DNA from: Streptomyces sp. XD-27
Lineage (GTDB): Bacteria; Actinomycetota; Actinomycetes; Streptomycetales; Streptomycetaceae
NCBI RefSeq assembly: GCF_030553055.1
Contig: NZ_CP130713.1
Location: 3,782,001 to 3,846,000 of the forward strand
Length of the DNA stretch: 64,000 nt
Direction: 5' to 3'
Shown here: one piece after another, positions 26,383 to 35,552 of the stretch
Layout: the number at the start of each line of letters is the position of its first letter
How positions within the stretch are numbered: position 1 is the first letter of the stretch
The notes under the pieces: model-generated
The model's input: only the letters and a program-made list of their open reading frames with translations
The model's database searches: none
Told to the model about the DNA's origin: nothing
Position numbers and translations under genes: made by a program

Positions 26383-26506
26383 GTGTCCGCTCCTTGTGAT
26401 CTGCGGGGTTTTCTTCTGCGCCCTGACCTAGGGGGCGACGTCATCGTCGCGCCTATCCTCGCAGACTCTGTCAATCGCTCCCCACAGCGCCTCGGCCGGT
26501 ACGCCG

Positions 26507-26544
26507 AAGGGGTGCGGTGTTTCACGTGAAACACCGCACCCCTT
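26507..26544. promoter_or_regulatory. parS: parS site inside a 38-bp perfect palindrome
   Basis: Positions 26518-26533 read TGTTTCACGTGAAACA, the ParB-binding parS consensus. The symmetry extends to AAGGGGTGCGG on the left and its complement on the right, giving 19-nt arms (26507-26525 / 26526-26544) without a loop. It lies between pyrE and fbaA. Streptomyces chromosomes carry many parS sites clustered around oriC. Confidence 0.9.
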
Positions 26545-26606
26545 GGGGAAACGCAGGAAAACCGCAGATCAGCCCGGGTCGATCAGCCCGGTGATCGACC
26601 CGGTGA

Positions 26607-27146
26607 TCAGCCCAGGTCGAGATCGGCCAGCGTGTACGCCGGCAGGTAGCGGAGCCCGGCCTCGGCGATCGCCGGGGCCGCACCGCGCTCCACGATCGTG
26701 GCCACCGCCACCACCTCGGCGCCCGCCTCGCGCGCCGCCTCCACGGCCGTCAGCGGCGAGCCGCCGGTGGTGGAGGTGTCCTCGACGACCAGCACCCGGC
26801 GGCCCTTGATGTCCGGGCCCTCGATGCGCCGCTGCATGCCGTGCGTCTTCTGCGCCTTCCGCACGACGAACGCGTCCAGCTTGCGGCCGCGGGCGGCGGC
26901 GGCGTGCAGCATCGACGTGGCGACCGGGTCGGCGCCCAGGGTCAGGCCGCCGACCGCGTCGTACTCCAGGTCGGCTGTCGCGTCGAGCATGACCTGGCCG
27001 ACCAGCGGGGCGGCCTCGGCGTCCAGGGTGATCCGGCGCAGGTCGATGTAGTAATCGGCCTCCAGCCCGGAGGAGAGGGTCACCTTGCCGTGGACCACGG
27101 CCTTGTCCTTGATCTGTGCCAGCAGGGCGTCACGCGCATCGCTCAT
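26607..27146 (-). CDS. pyrE: Orotate phosphoribosyltransferase
   Basis: A 179-residue type I phosphoribosyltransferase converting orotate and PRPP to OMP in pyrimidine synthesis. Features: YYIDLRRITLD, the PRPP loop VLVVEDTSTTGGS and VVRKAQKTHG (catalytic lysine region). It starts 10 nt after the aldose epimerase stop and is cotranscribed with it. A possible alternative is the paralogous orotate-like transferases, but length and motifs fit PyrE. Confidence 0.93.
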   Translation of the reverse strand: MSDARDALLAQIKDKAVVHGKVTLSSGLEADYYIDLRRITLDAEAAPLVGQVMLDATADLEYDAVGGLTLGADPVATSMLHAAAARGRKLDAFVVRKAQKTHGMQRRIEGPDIKGRRVLVVEDTSTTGGSPLTAVEAAREAGAEVVAVATIVERGAAPAIAEAGLRYLPAYTLADLDLG

Positions 27147-27156
27147 GCGTATGAGA

Positions 27157-27972
27157 CTAGTCGAGCGCGCGCCACCGCCATGTCGTGGAGAGCTCCAGCG
27201 GGTCGATGGGGGTGACCAGGCGGGGCAGCGTGTTCAGACCGTTGGGCGGGCCGGACTGCGGCTCGACGCAGACCGCATCCGCCTGCTCGTCGTAGACCAC
27301 GACCCACTCGCTGCGGCTGGAGATCGTCAGCTCCAGTTGCTTCGGCCAGGTGAGTGTCACCTCGACCCCGTCCGCCATCCCGAAGCAGTCGTCCCACGGG
27401 CCGGGCAGCGGGGCGATGCGGCGGCCGGTGGGCAGATGGTCCTCGCCCCGCTCCTCCTGCCAGTCGGCGGTGAAGGACAGCTCCACGTCGGCGCCGCCCT
27501 GGCCGAGGTTCCGCAGGAACCACGGGTGCCAGCCCGCCTGGGCCGGGAAGGAGTCGCCGATCGTCTCCACGCTCATCGCCAGCGTGAGACTGTCCGGCGC
27601 CAGCTCGAAGACCTGGGTGACGCGGCCGGGGTACGGCCAGGGGTCGGCGAGGTCGTAGGTGAAGGACCCGGCGGTCTCCGTCACATGGGCGGCGCGCCAG
27701 GCGGTGTCGCGGCCCGTTCCGTGGATCGCGTGCGGCGGGGCGTTGAGGGGCAGTTGGTGGCGCAAGCCGCCGTTGCGGAACTGGCCCAGCTCGACCCGGC
27801 CGCACCACGGCACCATCGGGAACGAGCCGAACTTCGGGCCCTGGCGCAGCAGTTCCGTTCCGCCGATCCGCAGGGAACCGATGCGGCAGCCGTTGTCCGG
27901 CAGGACGGTCAGCTCGGCGTCACCGGCGGCCAGCCGCACGCCGTGGGCCTCCGTTGTGTTGTGGGTGGTCAC
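27157..27972 (-). CDS. Aldose 1-epimerase family protein
   Basis: A 271-residue beta-sandwich protein of the galactose mutarotase superfamily. Catalytic histidines are likely in PPHAIHGTGRDTAW and AQAGWHPWFLRNLG, and the acidic residue in a C-terminal AVCVEPQSGPPNGLN segment. GTG start at 27972. The sugar substrate is not evident. Placed upstream of pyrE in one operon. Confidence 0.88.
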   Translation of the reverse strand: MTTHNTTEAHGVRLAAGDAELTVLPDNGCRIGSLRIGGTELLRQGPKFGSFPMVPWCGRVELGQFRNGGLRHQLPLNAPPHAIHGTGRDTAWRAAHVTETAGSFTYDLADPWPYPGRVTQVFELAPDSLTLAMSVETIGDSFPAQAGWHPWFLRNLGQGGADVELSFTADWQEERGEDHLPTGRRIAPLPGPWDDCFGMADGVEVTLTWPKQLELTISSRSEWVVVYDEQADAVCVEPQSGPPNGLNTLPRLVTPIDPLELSTTWRWRALD

Positions 27973-28038
27973 GGCTCCGACCCTATGCGGCCGCGGCGGG
28001 CGGAGGTAGGAGGCGAGGCGAGGGCCGGGTGGCCTGGC

Positions 28039-28100
28039 GCGGCCCGCGTGCCCGCCCGTGCCCCCTCGTGCCTGCGGCCCGCGTGCCCGCCCGTGCCTGC
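28039..28100. repeat. Imperfect direct repeat in the gene-free spacer
   Basis: GCGGCCCGCGTGCCCGCCCG occurs at about 28039 and again at about 28075, with further degenerate copies up to 28185. The spacer (27973-28186) holds no gene. Confidence 0.5.
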
Positions 28101-28186
28101 GGCCCGCCTGGCTGCCCGTATTGCACGGTCCGCCGGCGCCTGCCCGCGCCTGCGGCTCGCCCGCCTGTACGTGCCTGCCGTCCGGC

Positions 28187-29212
28187 TCAGCGGCGGCGGC
28201 GCAGTACGCGGCGGCCGACCACGACGGCGGACGCGAGGACGAACGCGGCGGCGGGCGCGGCCCAGCGTAGGGCGACGCCGCCGGGGGCCGTGTCGGGGGC
28301 GGGAACGGGGGCGTACCGGCCGCGGGGCGGGGCGTGGTCGACCTCTTCGGTGCTGCGGCCGATCATCGTGCGGCGGGCGTGCGCGGCCTCGGCGGGGGGC
28401 TCGCCGTCCAGACCGTCCAGCGGGTCGACGCCGTCGACACCGTCGACCCCGGCCAGATCGCCGACGGCGTCCAGACCGGGGACGTACTCGGCGCCGTCCT
28501 CGTCGCCGCCGTGACCCTCGTCGGCGCCAGCACCGTCGTCGGCGCCGTCACCATCGTCGGCGGAGAGCGGGTCGCGGGCGGGCGGGGGCCGCTCGGCGTC
28601 GCCGCCGAACTCCGTCGCCGTGTCGCCGCCGTCCGCCGTGACGTCGTCCGGCGCGGTGTCGTCATCCGGCGCGACGTCATCCGGCGCGGTGGCGCGAGCC
28701 TCTCCCGCGGGCGGGTTCCCGGCTCCCGGGTCCTCGGCCACCGCCTCGGGCGGGTTCCCGGCCGCTGCGCCCTCGGGGCTGTCGGAGGTGAGCCCGGCCG
28801 CCAGGTTCGCGGCGAAGCGGTCCAGCACGCGGCGGGCGACCGCTTCCGCCGTCTCCGTGTCGTACTCCGCCAGGCGGCCCTCGCTCCGCGCGGACGCCGA
28901 GCAGGCCAGCCGGGTCCCGCCGTCGGCCGCGGTCGGCACGACGGTGAGCGCGGCCTTCACGCCACCGTCGCCACGCGCCTCCGCAGCCTCCACCTCGGCC
29001 TCGAAGACTCCGTCGCGCTCGGCGACGCGGAGCGTCCCGCGATAGGTGATCGTGTGTCCGCCGATACGCAGCCGCAGCCGCCCGGCGATCGGGCCGGCCG
29101 AGTCGTCGGCGTCCTGCTGGAGACCGGGGATGCTGCGGGCGATCCGGGCGGGGTCGGCGAGGGCCCGCCGGACGGTGTCGACGGGAAGCGCAACGAACAC
29201 CTCATGCTCCAT
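28187..29212 (-). CDS. SRPBCC (CoxG-like) protein with C-terminal membrane anchor
   Basis: A 341-residue protein. Residues 1-150 form an SRPBCC/CoxG-type lipid- or ligand-binding fold (MEHEVFVALPVDTVRRALADPARIARSIPGLQ, FEAEVEAAEARGDGG, RVLDRFAANL). A long acidic, low-complexity linker rich in Asp, Gly and Ala follows, then a single C-terminal hydrophobic helix (AAFVLASAVVVGRRVL). The soluble domain should therefore be held at the inner face of the membrane. CoxG family members in other bacteria assist CO-dehydrogenase maturation, but no such genes are here. Confidence 0.8.
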   Translation of the reverse strand: MEHEVFVALPVDTVRRALADPARIARSIPGLQQDADDSAGPIAGRLRLRIGGHTITYRGTLRVAERDGVFEAEVEAAEARGDGGVKAALTVVPTAADGGTRLACSASARSEGRLAEYDTETAEAVARRVLDRFAANLAAGLTSDSPEGAAAGNPPEAVAEDPGAGNPPAGEARATAPDDVAPDDDTAPDDVTADGGDTATEFGGDAERPPPARDPLSADDGDGADDGAGADEGHGGDEDGAEYVPGLDAVGDLAGVDGVDGVDPLDGLDGEPPAEAAHARRTMIGRSTEEVDHAPPRGRYAPVPAPDTAPGGVALRWAAPAAAFVLASAVVVGRRVLRRRR

Positions 29213-29494
29213 GTCCACCGAGCCTACCCACGGTGCACGTCCTCAGCGCCGCTCCCGCACAACTTTCGCGCGCCGCCGTACGCTGCCGCGCCCCGTGCCG
29301 TACGCTGCGCCCCCGCCCGGGTCTCCGCCCGCCCCTTGCCGCTCCCGCCCGCCTGTTCACGCGCCCGCGTCCGTGCGCCCGCCAGGAGCGCTGCCACGGT
29401 GCCTGCGGTCGGCCAGTCCACCCTCAATCGCCGGTCGGGCTGGGTTCTCCAGCCCGACCGGGGACGGGCCCAGCCCAGGGGACCCCGGCCCGGC

Positions 29495-31141
29495 CTAACC
29501 CGTGTAGCGCGGGTGCGTCAGGGTCGAGGCCGGGGCCCCCGGCGTGCGCCGCTCCGCCGCCCAGCGGGCCGCCCGCCGCAGCACCTTCGCCGTCACGGCG
29601 CGCAGAGGGGGCACCCGTGGCGGCAGGTGCAGCCGCGGGTGGCCGCGACCGGCCAGGACGAAGCCCCAGTCCGGCGGGGCGGCGTGCCGTGCGCCGTCCG
29701 GCCCGGGGCGCCGTGCGCAGCCCCGTGCGCCGCCGACCGCGTACGGCACGGTCCGCAGGCCCACCGACCGGACCGTCGCGTCGGCCGTCCAGAAGTCCCG
29801 CGGCCGGGCGCAGAGCGAACCGGCGTGCACCGTCAGCCGCCCGCCCGGCGCCAGCACGCGCCGTACCAGCCCGTAGAACTCCTGCGAGTACAGCCGGGTG
29901 CCCGCGGTGACGCCAGGCTGGGGAAGGTCGGAGACCACCACGTCGAACCGGCCCGTCCCGTTCCGCCCGGCGCGGCCGCGGAGCCAGCCGAAGGCGTCGC
30001 CCGTCACGAGCCGGACCCTCGGGTCGTCCAGAGACCGCGCGTTGAGGGCGGACAGCCCGGGATCCGTACGGGCCAGCCGGACCAGCCCCGGGTCGCGTTC
30101 CAGCACGGTCACCGACGCGACATCGTCGTACCGCAGCACTTCGCGCGCCGCCAGTCCGTCGCCACCGCCCAGCACCAGCACCCGCCGGTGCGCGCCGGAC
30201 ATCGCGGGGTGGACGAGCGCCTCGTGGTACAGCGCGTCGTCGCGGGCGCTGATCCGCAGCCGGCCGTCGAGGTACAGGCCCAGCGGCTTCCCGCCGGTGA
30301 GCACGATCTCCTGTACGTCGGTGCGGACCGCGACCCGTACGTCCGCGCCGTAGACGGCCCGCCGCGCGGCGCTCTCGAACGGGCCGGTCAGCACGGCGCC
30401 GACGGCCAGCAGCGAGAGCACCACGACGTTGGCGGCGGCCAGCGTCCAGCGCGCCCGTACGGTCAGCTCGCGCCGGAAGAGCCACAGCACCAGCCCCCCG
30501 CCCACGACCACGTTGACCGCGCCCGTCAGCAGGGCGCCGGTCAGCTGGCCGAGCGCGGGCAGCAGCAGGAACGGGAAGGCCAGCCCGCCCACCAGCGCGC
30601 CCACGTAGTCGGCCGCGAACAGGTCGGCGACCGCGCAGCCCGCGTCCTGGCGCCGCACCCGTTGGATCAGGGTCATCAGCAGCGGCACCTCGGCGCCGAT
30701 GAGCACCCCGATGGCGAACGCGAAGCCGATGAGCGCGGTCTCCGACCTCCCGGTCCAGGCGAAGCTCGCGTACAGGGCCATCGCCGAGCCGCCGCCGACG
30801 AGCGCGAGGAGCGCCTCGACCGCGGCGAAGCCGAGCGCGGCCCTGCGGCGCAGGGGCTTGGCGAGCAGCGAGCCCAGCCCCATGGCGAAGACCATGACGG
30901 CCAGGACCACGGACGCCTGCGTGACCGAATCGCCCGTCAAGTACGAGGCCAGGGCGACCAGTTCGAGCTCGTACACCAGGCCGCAGGCGGCGCAGACGAA
31001 GGCGGCGACCAGGACGGAGAAGCGGCCGAGCCCGGCGGCCACGGGGGCCCGCGGCGGCGCCTCCCGCCGCGGCGGCGGGGGCGCTGCGGGAACGGCACAC
31101 CGGGCGGACTCCCCACCGTAGGGAGGCGAAGAATCGATCAC
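29495..31141 (-). CDS. Membrane-bound spermidine synthase-like aminopropyltransferase
   Basis: A 548-residue protein from GTG 31141: an N-terminal membrane domain of about seven helices ([23 protein letters not shown] onwards) fused to a C-terminal SpeE-type catalytic domain with [44 protein letters not shown] and [11 protein letters not shown]. The fold uses decarboxylated S-adenosylmethionine to make polyamines; the membrane-fused subclass is common in Streptomyces and its true product is uncertain. It follows the DUF2617 gene on the same strand, an association seen in other streptomycetes. Confidence 0.88.
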   Translation of the reverse strand: MIDSSPPYGGESARCAVPAAPPPPRREAPPRAPVAAGLGRFSVLVAAFVCAACGLVYELELVALASYLTGDSVTQASVVLAVMVFAMGLGSLLAKPLRRRAALGFAAVEALLALVGGGSAMALYASFAWTGRSETALIGFAFAIGVLIGAEVPLLMTLIQRVRRQDAGCAVADLFAADYVGALVGGLAFPFLLLPALGQLTGALLTGAVNVVVGGGLVLWLFRRELTVRARWTLAAANVVVLSLLAVGAVLTGPFESAARRAVYGADVRVAVRTDVQEIVLTGGKPLGLYLDGRLRISARDDALYHEALVHPAMSGAHRRVLVLGGGDGLAAREVLRYDDVASVTVLERDPGLVRLARTDPGLSALNARSLDDPRVRLVTGDAFGWLRGRAGRNGTGRFDVVVSDLPQPGVTAGTRLYSQEFYGLVRRVLAPGGRLTVHAGSLCARPRDFWTADATVRSVGLRTVPYAVGGARGCARRPGPDGARHAAPPDWGFVLAGRGHPRLHLPPRVPPLRAVTAKVLRRAARWAAERRTPGAPASTLTHPRYTG

Positions 31142-31360
31142 GCAGAAACGCTACGTCACGCCGCACTCACCCCCGGTCACTCACACGGGTGCAATCCGCC
31201 TGGTGGCGGGGGTGCGGGATTCCCCTATCCGGTCGCCCCGACCGCCACGGGTCACGTTCAGTCACCGGCCCGGCGCCGTGCAGTCGCCAAGCCCGAGCAG
31301 CGTGCAGTCGTCAACCGGCACACGCGGCCGCCGACCGGCAGCGTGAGAGCACGACGAGCA

Positions 31361-31879
31361 CTACAGCGCAGCCGCGGCGCGCACGCCCACGCGCGTGCGC
31401 GTCGCGACCAGCCGCCCTTCCTGTGGATAGGCGTGCCAGGTCCGCCATCCCACCTGCCCGTCGCTGCGCTGCGCGAGCAGCGCGGTGAAGGCGTGCGGGT
31501 CCCCGGGAAAGGTTCCGGCGAGGCCGTGCGGATGGTCGGCGACCAGTGCCAGCAGTTCCTGGGCGCGTCCGGCGAACGAGCCGCGGGAGAGCGTCTCGAC
31601 GCGCGCCGCGAACTCGTACTCCCGTTCTCCGACGAGGGTGGAGACCCCTAACGGCAGCGGCGTGCTGCTGCCGGGCATACAGGCCACAGTCTCCGAACAG
31701 ATGCCGTCCCTGCTGTCGAGAATCACTTGGTGTGAGGCGCCGAGCAGCCTCAACTGCACTTTCACCTGGCCGAATTGGAGACCGAGCGCGGCGAGGGCGG
31801 GGAGCGGTTCCCGTCCCAGGCACCAGGCGAGGTCGGCGGCGCGGGTATCGATGTAGGCCGTCTTCAGGGTCGTGAGCAT
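31361..31879 (-). CDS. DUF2617 family protein
   Basis: A 172-residue protein of the DUF2617 family (KTAYIDTRAADLAWCLG, LLGASHQVILDSRDGICSETVACMPG, WRTWHAYPQEGRLVATRTRV). Function unknown; it lies upstream of the membrane aminopropyltransferase and may work with it. Residue 77 is a TTA leucine codon (31649-31651), so expression may depend on bldA tRNA. ATG 31879 was chosen because homology begins MLTTLK. Confidence 0.82.
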   Translation of the reverse strand: MLTTLKTAYIDTRAADLAWCLGREPLPALAALGLQFGQVKVQLRLLGASHQVILDSRDGICSETVACMPGSSTPLPLGVSTLVGEREYEFAARVETLSRGSFAGRAQELLALVADHPHGLAGTFPGDPHAFTALLAQRSDGQVGWRTWHAYPQEGRLVATRTRVGVRAAAAL

Positions 31880-32234
31880 GAATCGGCTCCGCAAGCACGC
31901 AGTAGAGAAGGTGGGCCGGGCCAATCTCTGGAGCGGACCAGAGGCGATGGGGGCGCGCCGGCTCGTGCCTACGTTGGGGTCCGTAGGGTCCGGGAATACG
32001 GAATCATGAAATGCGCGGCGCCACAGCTGTTTTTACCCACGTTCGCCGGGTTTCCATCCCGTCGGGCGCACGCGCGTTCAACTGTTCAACCACCGCGCGC
32101 CCGGCGCACGTTGGCGTACAGGGGGCGCTTCAGAAGCGGCGCGGGGGCGTACGACGGCGGCGGGTCGGTGGGCCTGCCACCGTCCCGCCGCTCATCCCCC
32201 CGTTCACCGGAGCCCCGTTCCGCGGATCAGCGGA
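31880..32234. other. Gene-free spacer
   Basis: About 355 nt between the DUF2617 start and the small Cys/Gly-rich gene. It must hold the DUF2617 promoter. I see no convincing gene, RNA or strong hairpin; AT-rich patches at 32000-32045 are the only candidate promoter sequence. Confidence 0.5.
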
Positions 32235-32504
32235 TCAGCTGCCGCCACCGCCACCGCCGCAGCCGCCCCCGCCACCGCCGCCACCGCAGGACGAGCCGCC
32301 CCCGCAGGAAGAACTGCTGCCGCAGGACGAGCTGCCGCCGCACGAGGAGCCGCCGTCGCTGCTACCGCCGTCGACCCACCAGCTCCGCGACGACCCCGAG
32401 CCGCGGCCCCGGCCGGGCGGCCGGTTCCCCGAGGTGGAGGCGACCGCCATCGCCATCGTGATCATGAACAGCACCAGAACGCCCACCAGAAAGAACACCA
32501 GCAT
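32235..32504 (-). CDS. Small membrane-anchored Cys/Gly/Ser-rich protein
   Basis: An 89-residue protein: one N-terminal membrane helix (MLVFFLVGVLVLFMITMAMAVA), a short basic/aromatic segment and a C-terminal tail almost entirely Ser, Gly and evenly spaced Cys (five cysteines). Similar Gly/Cys-rich tails are common in streptomycete cell-surface proteins of unknown function. No enzyme motif. Divergent from the aminotransferase. Confidence 0.65.
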   Translation of the reverse strand: MLVFFLVGVLVLFMITMAMAVASTSGNRPPGRGRGSGSSRSWWVDGGSSDGGSSCGGSSSCGSSSSCGGGSSCGGGGGGGGCGGGGGGS

Positions 32505-32624
32505 CTGTCCTCACTCTCCTTACGTCTCCCCCGAAGCGAGGTCGCGCTCCGTACGTGGAGGGCTGATGCCCCGGCCGAATCCGGCCCAAAGCAGAGTTGA
32601 GCAACTCCAGAGGTTGGCCGCAGG

Positions 32625-33821
32625 ATGTCCTGCATGTCCTCCACGGATCGACCGCTGCTCAACCGCCGTCTCGCCGCCTTCGGCACGACGATCTTCGCCG
32701 AGATGTCGGCGCTCGCCGTGCGCACCGGCGCCATCAACCTGGGCCAGGGCTTTCCCGACACCGACGGCCCGGAGGAGATCCGGGAGGCCGCGGTGCGCGC
32801 GCTGCGCGACGGACGCGGCAACCAGTACCCGCCGGGCCCCGGCGTGCCCGAACTGCGCACCGCCGTCGCCGAGCACCAGCGGCGCTGGTACGGCCTGTCG
32901 TACGACCCGGACAGCGAGGTGCTGGTCACCGCGGGCGCGACCGAGGCCATCGCCGCCGCGCTGCTGGCGCTGCTGGAACCGGGTGACGAGGTCGTCGCCC
33001 TGGAGCCGTACTACGACTCGTACGCGGCGTGCATCGCCATGGCGGGCGGCACCCGCGTGCCGGTCACACTGCGGCCGGACGCCGCCTCCGGCACGTACCA
33101 CCTCGACGTGGACGAACTGCGGGCGGCCGTCACCGACCGCACCCGCCTCATCCTCCTCAACACCCCGCACAACCCCACCGGCACCGTGCTCACCCGCGAG
33201 GAGCTGGCCGCCGTGGCCGAACTCGCCTGTGAGCGGGACCTGATCGTCGTCACCGACGAGGTCTACGAGCACCTGGTGTTCGGCGCCGGGCACACGCCGC
33301 TCGCGACGTTCCCGGGCATGCGGGAGCGGACCGTCACCATCAGCTCGGCGGGCAAGACGTTCTCCTTCACCGGGTGGAAGGTCGGCTGGGTCACCGCCGC
33401 TCCGCCGCTGGTCGCGGCGGTGCGCTCCGCGAAGCAGTTCCTGACCTTCGTCTCCTCCGGGCCCTTCCAGTACGCGGTCGCCGAGGCGCTGCGCCTGCCC
33501 GACAGCTACTTCGAGGGGCTGCGCGCGGACCTGCTCGCCAAGCGGGATCTGCTGGCCGACGGGCTGCGGGACGCCGGGTTCGGGGTCTTCCGGCCGTCCG
33601 GCACGTACTTCATCACCACCGATATCCGGCCACTGGGCGAGAGCGACGGGTTCGCGTTCTGCCGGTCCCTGCCCGAGCGCTGCGGCGTCGTCGCGATCCC
33701 GAACGCCGTCTTCTACGACCACCAGGACCAGGGCGCGCCGTTCGTCCGCTTCGCGTTCTGCAAGCGGCAGGACGTCCTGCTCGAGGCCGTGACCCGCCTC
33801 AAGGGCCTGGCGGCCGAGTAG
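32625..33821 (+). CDS. Class I/II PLP-dependent aminotransferase
   Basis: A 398-residue aminotransferase. Motifs: INLGQGFPDTDGPEEI, NQYPPGPGVPELRTAVAEH, LLNTPHNPTGTVLTREEL, IVVTDEVYEHLVF and the PLP lysine in SSAGKTFSFTGWKVGW. The sequence type resembles kynurenine/glutamine transaminase-like and N-succinyldiaminopimelate aminotransferases; the exact substrate cannot be fixed. ATG 32625 or the in-frame ATG three codons later. A good terminator follows. Confidence 0.92.
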   Translation: MSCMSSTDRPLLNRRLAAFGTTIFAEMSALAVRTGAINLGQGFPDTDGPEEIREAAVRALRDGRGNQYPPGPGVPELRTAVAEHQRRWYGLSYDPDSEVLVTAGATEAIAAALLALLEPGDEVVALEPYYDSYAACIAMAGGTRVPVTLRPDAASGTYHLDVDELRAAVTDRTRLILLNTPHNPTGTVLTREELAAVAELACERDLIVVTDEVYEHLVFGAGHTPLATFPGMRERTVTISSAGKTFSFTGWKVGWVTAAPPLVAAVRSAKQFLTFVSSGPFQYAVAEALRLPDSYFEGLRADLLAKRDLLADGLRDAGFGVFRPSGTYFITTDIRPLGESDGFAFCRSLPERCGVVAIPNAVFYDHQDQGAPFVRFAFCKRQDVLLEAVTRLKGLAAE

Positions 33822-33985
33822 GCCGATCGCGGGGCGGCCGATCACCGGGGCGGGCCCGGCGGGGCGCACGGATGCGGCGCGGTTGCCAGCGGGGCTGCGC
33901 CGATCGCGTGCAACCGTGCCCCGGACGGGCGCGCGGCCGGGTGCCTCCGCTCGCGGGCGGGGCCGGACGGGCGCAAGGTCGAGGT

Positions 33986-34018
33986 GCCGAGCCCCCGCCG
34001 CATTCCCGGGGGCTCGGC
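33986..34018 (+). terminator. Aminotransferase terminator
   Basis: GCCGAGCCCCCG (33986-33997) pairs with CGGGGGCTCGGC (34007-34018) around a 9-nt loop. Confidence 0.7.
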
Positions 34019-34060
34019 GCCTGACCGCCCGGCGCACGACGCTTCGAGAGGTGCTGCCCC

Positions 34061-35416
34061 GTGTCCATCCCCCATAGCCCTGCGGGCATGGGAGGTACCC
34101 CCCACGCCGCCGGGCCCCTGCAAGCGCCGGAACCGCGCCCCGACCGCCCTGACCGCCCCGTCCGCCCCGCCACCGACGCCGTGCGGGCCGTACGGCGGTC
34201 CCTGCGCCGGGCCGCCCCCGCGCTCGCGCTGTACGCCGCGGTCCGGCTCACCGGGATGGTGGCGATGGCGGTCTGGGCCTGGCGGCTCGGCAGGCATCCG
34301 CTCACGCTGCTCGGCCACTCCTGGGACGCCATCTGGTACGCGGGCATCGCCCGGCACGGCTACGGCACCTCCTTCCCCTCCCCCGACTGGCCGGGTCTCA
34401 CCTTCAGCGACCTGGCGTTCTTCCCGCTGCTCCCCGGGCTGGCGCGGGCCGTCGCCCTGGTCACGCCGCTGGGCGCGGTCGGCGCCGGGCTGCTCGTCGC
34501 CTGGCTGGCGTCGGGTACCGCCGCGTGGGGGATGTTCGCCGTCGGGGACCGGCTGCATGGCAGGCGCGCGGCGTTCTGCCTGGTGCTGCTGTGGGGGCTG
34601 CTGCCGCACGCGATCGTGCAGTCCATGGCGTACACCGAGCCGCTGCTGACCGCGCTCGCGGCCTGGTCGCTGTACGCGGTGCTGACCGGCCGCTGGCTGT
34701 GGGCGGGCTCGCTGGCCCTGCTCGCCGGGCTCTGCCGCCCCAACGGGATCGCGGTCGCCGCCGCCGTGTGCTGCTGCGCCGCGGTCGCCGTGTTCGGCCG
34801 TACGGAGACGGGCGGGGCGGCGCTCTGCCGTACGGAGGCGGGTGGGACCGCGCGCGCCCGTACAGAGGCGGGCGGGGCCGCGCTCTGCCATACGGAGGCG
34901 GGCGGGGCAGCGCCGCGGTGGCGGGTCTGCGCGGGGGCCGCGCTCTCGCCGCTGGGCTGGCTCGGCTACCTCGGCTGGGTGGGGGCCCGGCGCGGCGACC
35001 CGCTCGGCTACTTCGCGGTGCAGGCCGACTGGGGTTCGCGGTTCGACCTCGGCCGCGACACCCTGCGCTCCGTACGCCACGTGCTCCTCGGCGACGACGT
35101 GCTGGCCGTGTACATGGTGCCCGCGGTCCTCGGCGCCGCCCTGGTCTCGCTGGTCCTGCTCGTGCTGGACCGCCCGCCGCTCGCGCTGCTGGTCTACACC
35201 CTCGTCCTGGTGGCCATCACCCTCGGCGGCGGCGGGGCGCACTACTTCGCCTCCAAGCCGCGCTTCCTGCTGCCCGCCTTCCCGCTGCTGCTCCCGGCGG
35301 CCCTGGCGATGGCGAGAGCCCGGCAGCGCACCGCCGTCGTGGCGGCCGGCGCGCTCGCCGGGCTCTCCTGCCTCTATGGGACGTACCTGCTGACTGTCGC
35401 ACCGCTGCCGATGTAG
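34061..35416 (+). CDS. Polytopic membrane glycosyltransferase (GPI-mannosyltransferase PIG-V-like)
   Basis: A 451-residue membrane protein with about nine hydrophobic helices. The first extracytoplasmic loop HSWDAIWYAGIARHGYG carries the WD dyad typical of GT-C mannosyltransferases of the PIG-V type, followed by DLAFFPLLPGL and AYTEPLLTAL. It probably transfers a sugar from a lipid donor at the outer face of the membrane. Between helices a cytoplasmic or external loop contains four exact 30-bp tandem units (34799-34918), giving a RTEAGGAALC repeat not expected in the family. GTG start 34061. Confidence 0.82.
   Translation: MSIPHSPAGMGGTPHAAGPLQAPEPRPDRPDRPVRPATDAVRAVRRSLRRAAPALALYAAVRLTGMVAMAVWAWRLGRHPLTLLGHSWDAIWYAGIARHGYGTSFPSPDWPGLTFSDLAFFPLLPGLARAVALVTPLGAVGAGLLVAWLASGTAAWGMFAVGDRLHGRRAAFCLVLLWGLLPHAIVQSMAYTEPLLTALAAWSLYAVLTGRWLWAGSLALLAGLCRPNGIAVAAAVCCCAAVAVFGRTETGGAALCRTEAGGTARARTEAGGAALCHTEAGGAAPRWRVCAGAALSPLGWLGYLGWVGARRGDPLGYFAVQADWGSRFDLGRDTLRSVRHVLLGDDVLAVYMVPAVLGAALVSLVLLVLDRPPLALLVYTLVLVAITLGGGGAHYFASKPRFLLPAFPLLLPAALAMARARQRTAVVAAGALAGLSCLYGTYLLTVAPLPM
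34799..34918 (+). repeat. Four in-frame 30-bp tandem repeats within the glycosyltransferase
   Basis: Units at 34799, 34829, 34859 and 34889, each opening CGTACGG or a near variant, encode a ten-residue Thr/Glu/Ala/Gly repeat. Confidence 0.85.
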
Positions 35417-35433
35417 GCGATGGCGCGACCGGC

Positions 35434-35546
35434 GCGGCCAGGCTCATGGCTGCGGCCAGGCTTCATGGCTTCGGCCAGACTCGTGGCCGCGGCCAAGCTC
35501 GTGGCCGCGGCCGGCCGGGCTCATGGCCGCGGCCGGGCTCATAGCC
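35434..35546. repeat. Six-unit intergenic tandem repeat
   Basis: Six units of 18-22 bp of the form GCGGCCAGGCTCATGGCT fill the spacer between the convergent glycosyltransferase and YbjN genes. Units accumulate point changes and one 4-base insertion. Confidence 0.75.
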
Positions 35547-35552
35547 CGGAGC

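Noticed and set aside
31311..31360. Gene in the spacer between DUF2617 and the aminopropyltransferase
   Set aside because: Available frames are Arg-rich shadows without start signals.
35434..35546. CRISPR-like array
   Set aside because: Units adjoin without spacers and diverge by point changes; no cas genes.
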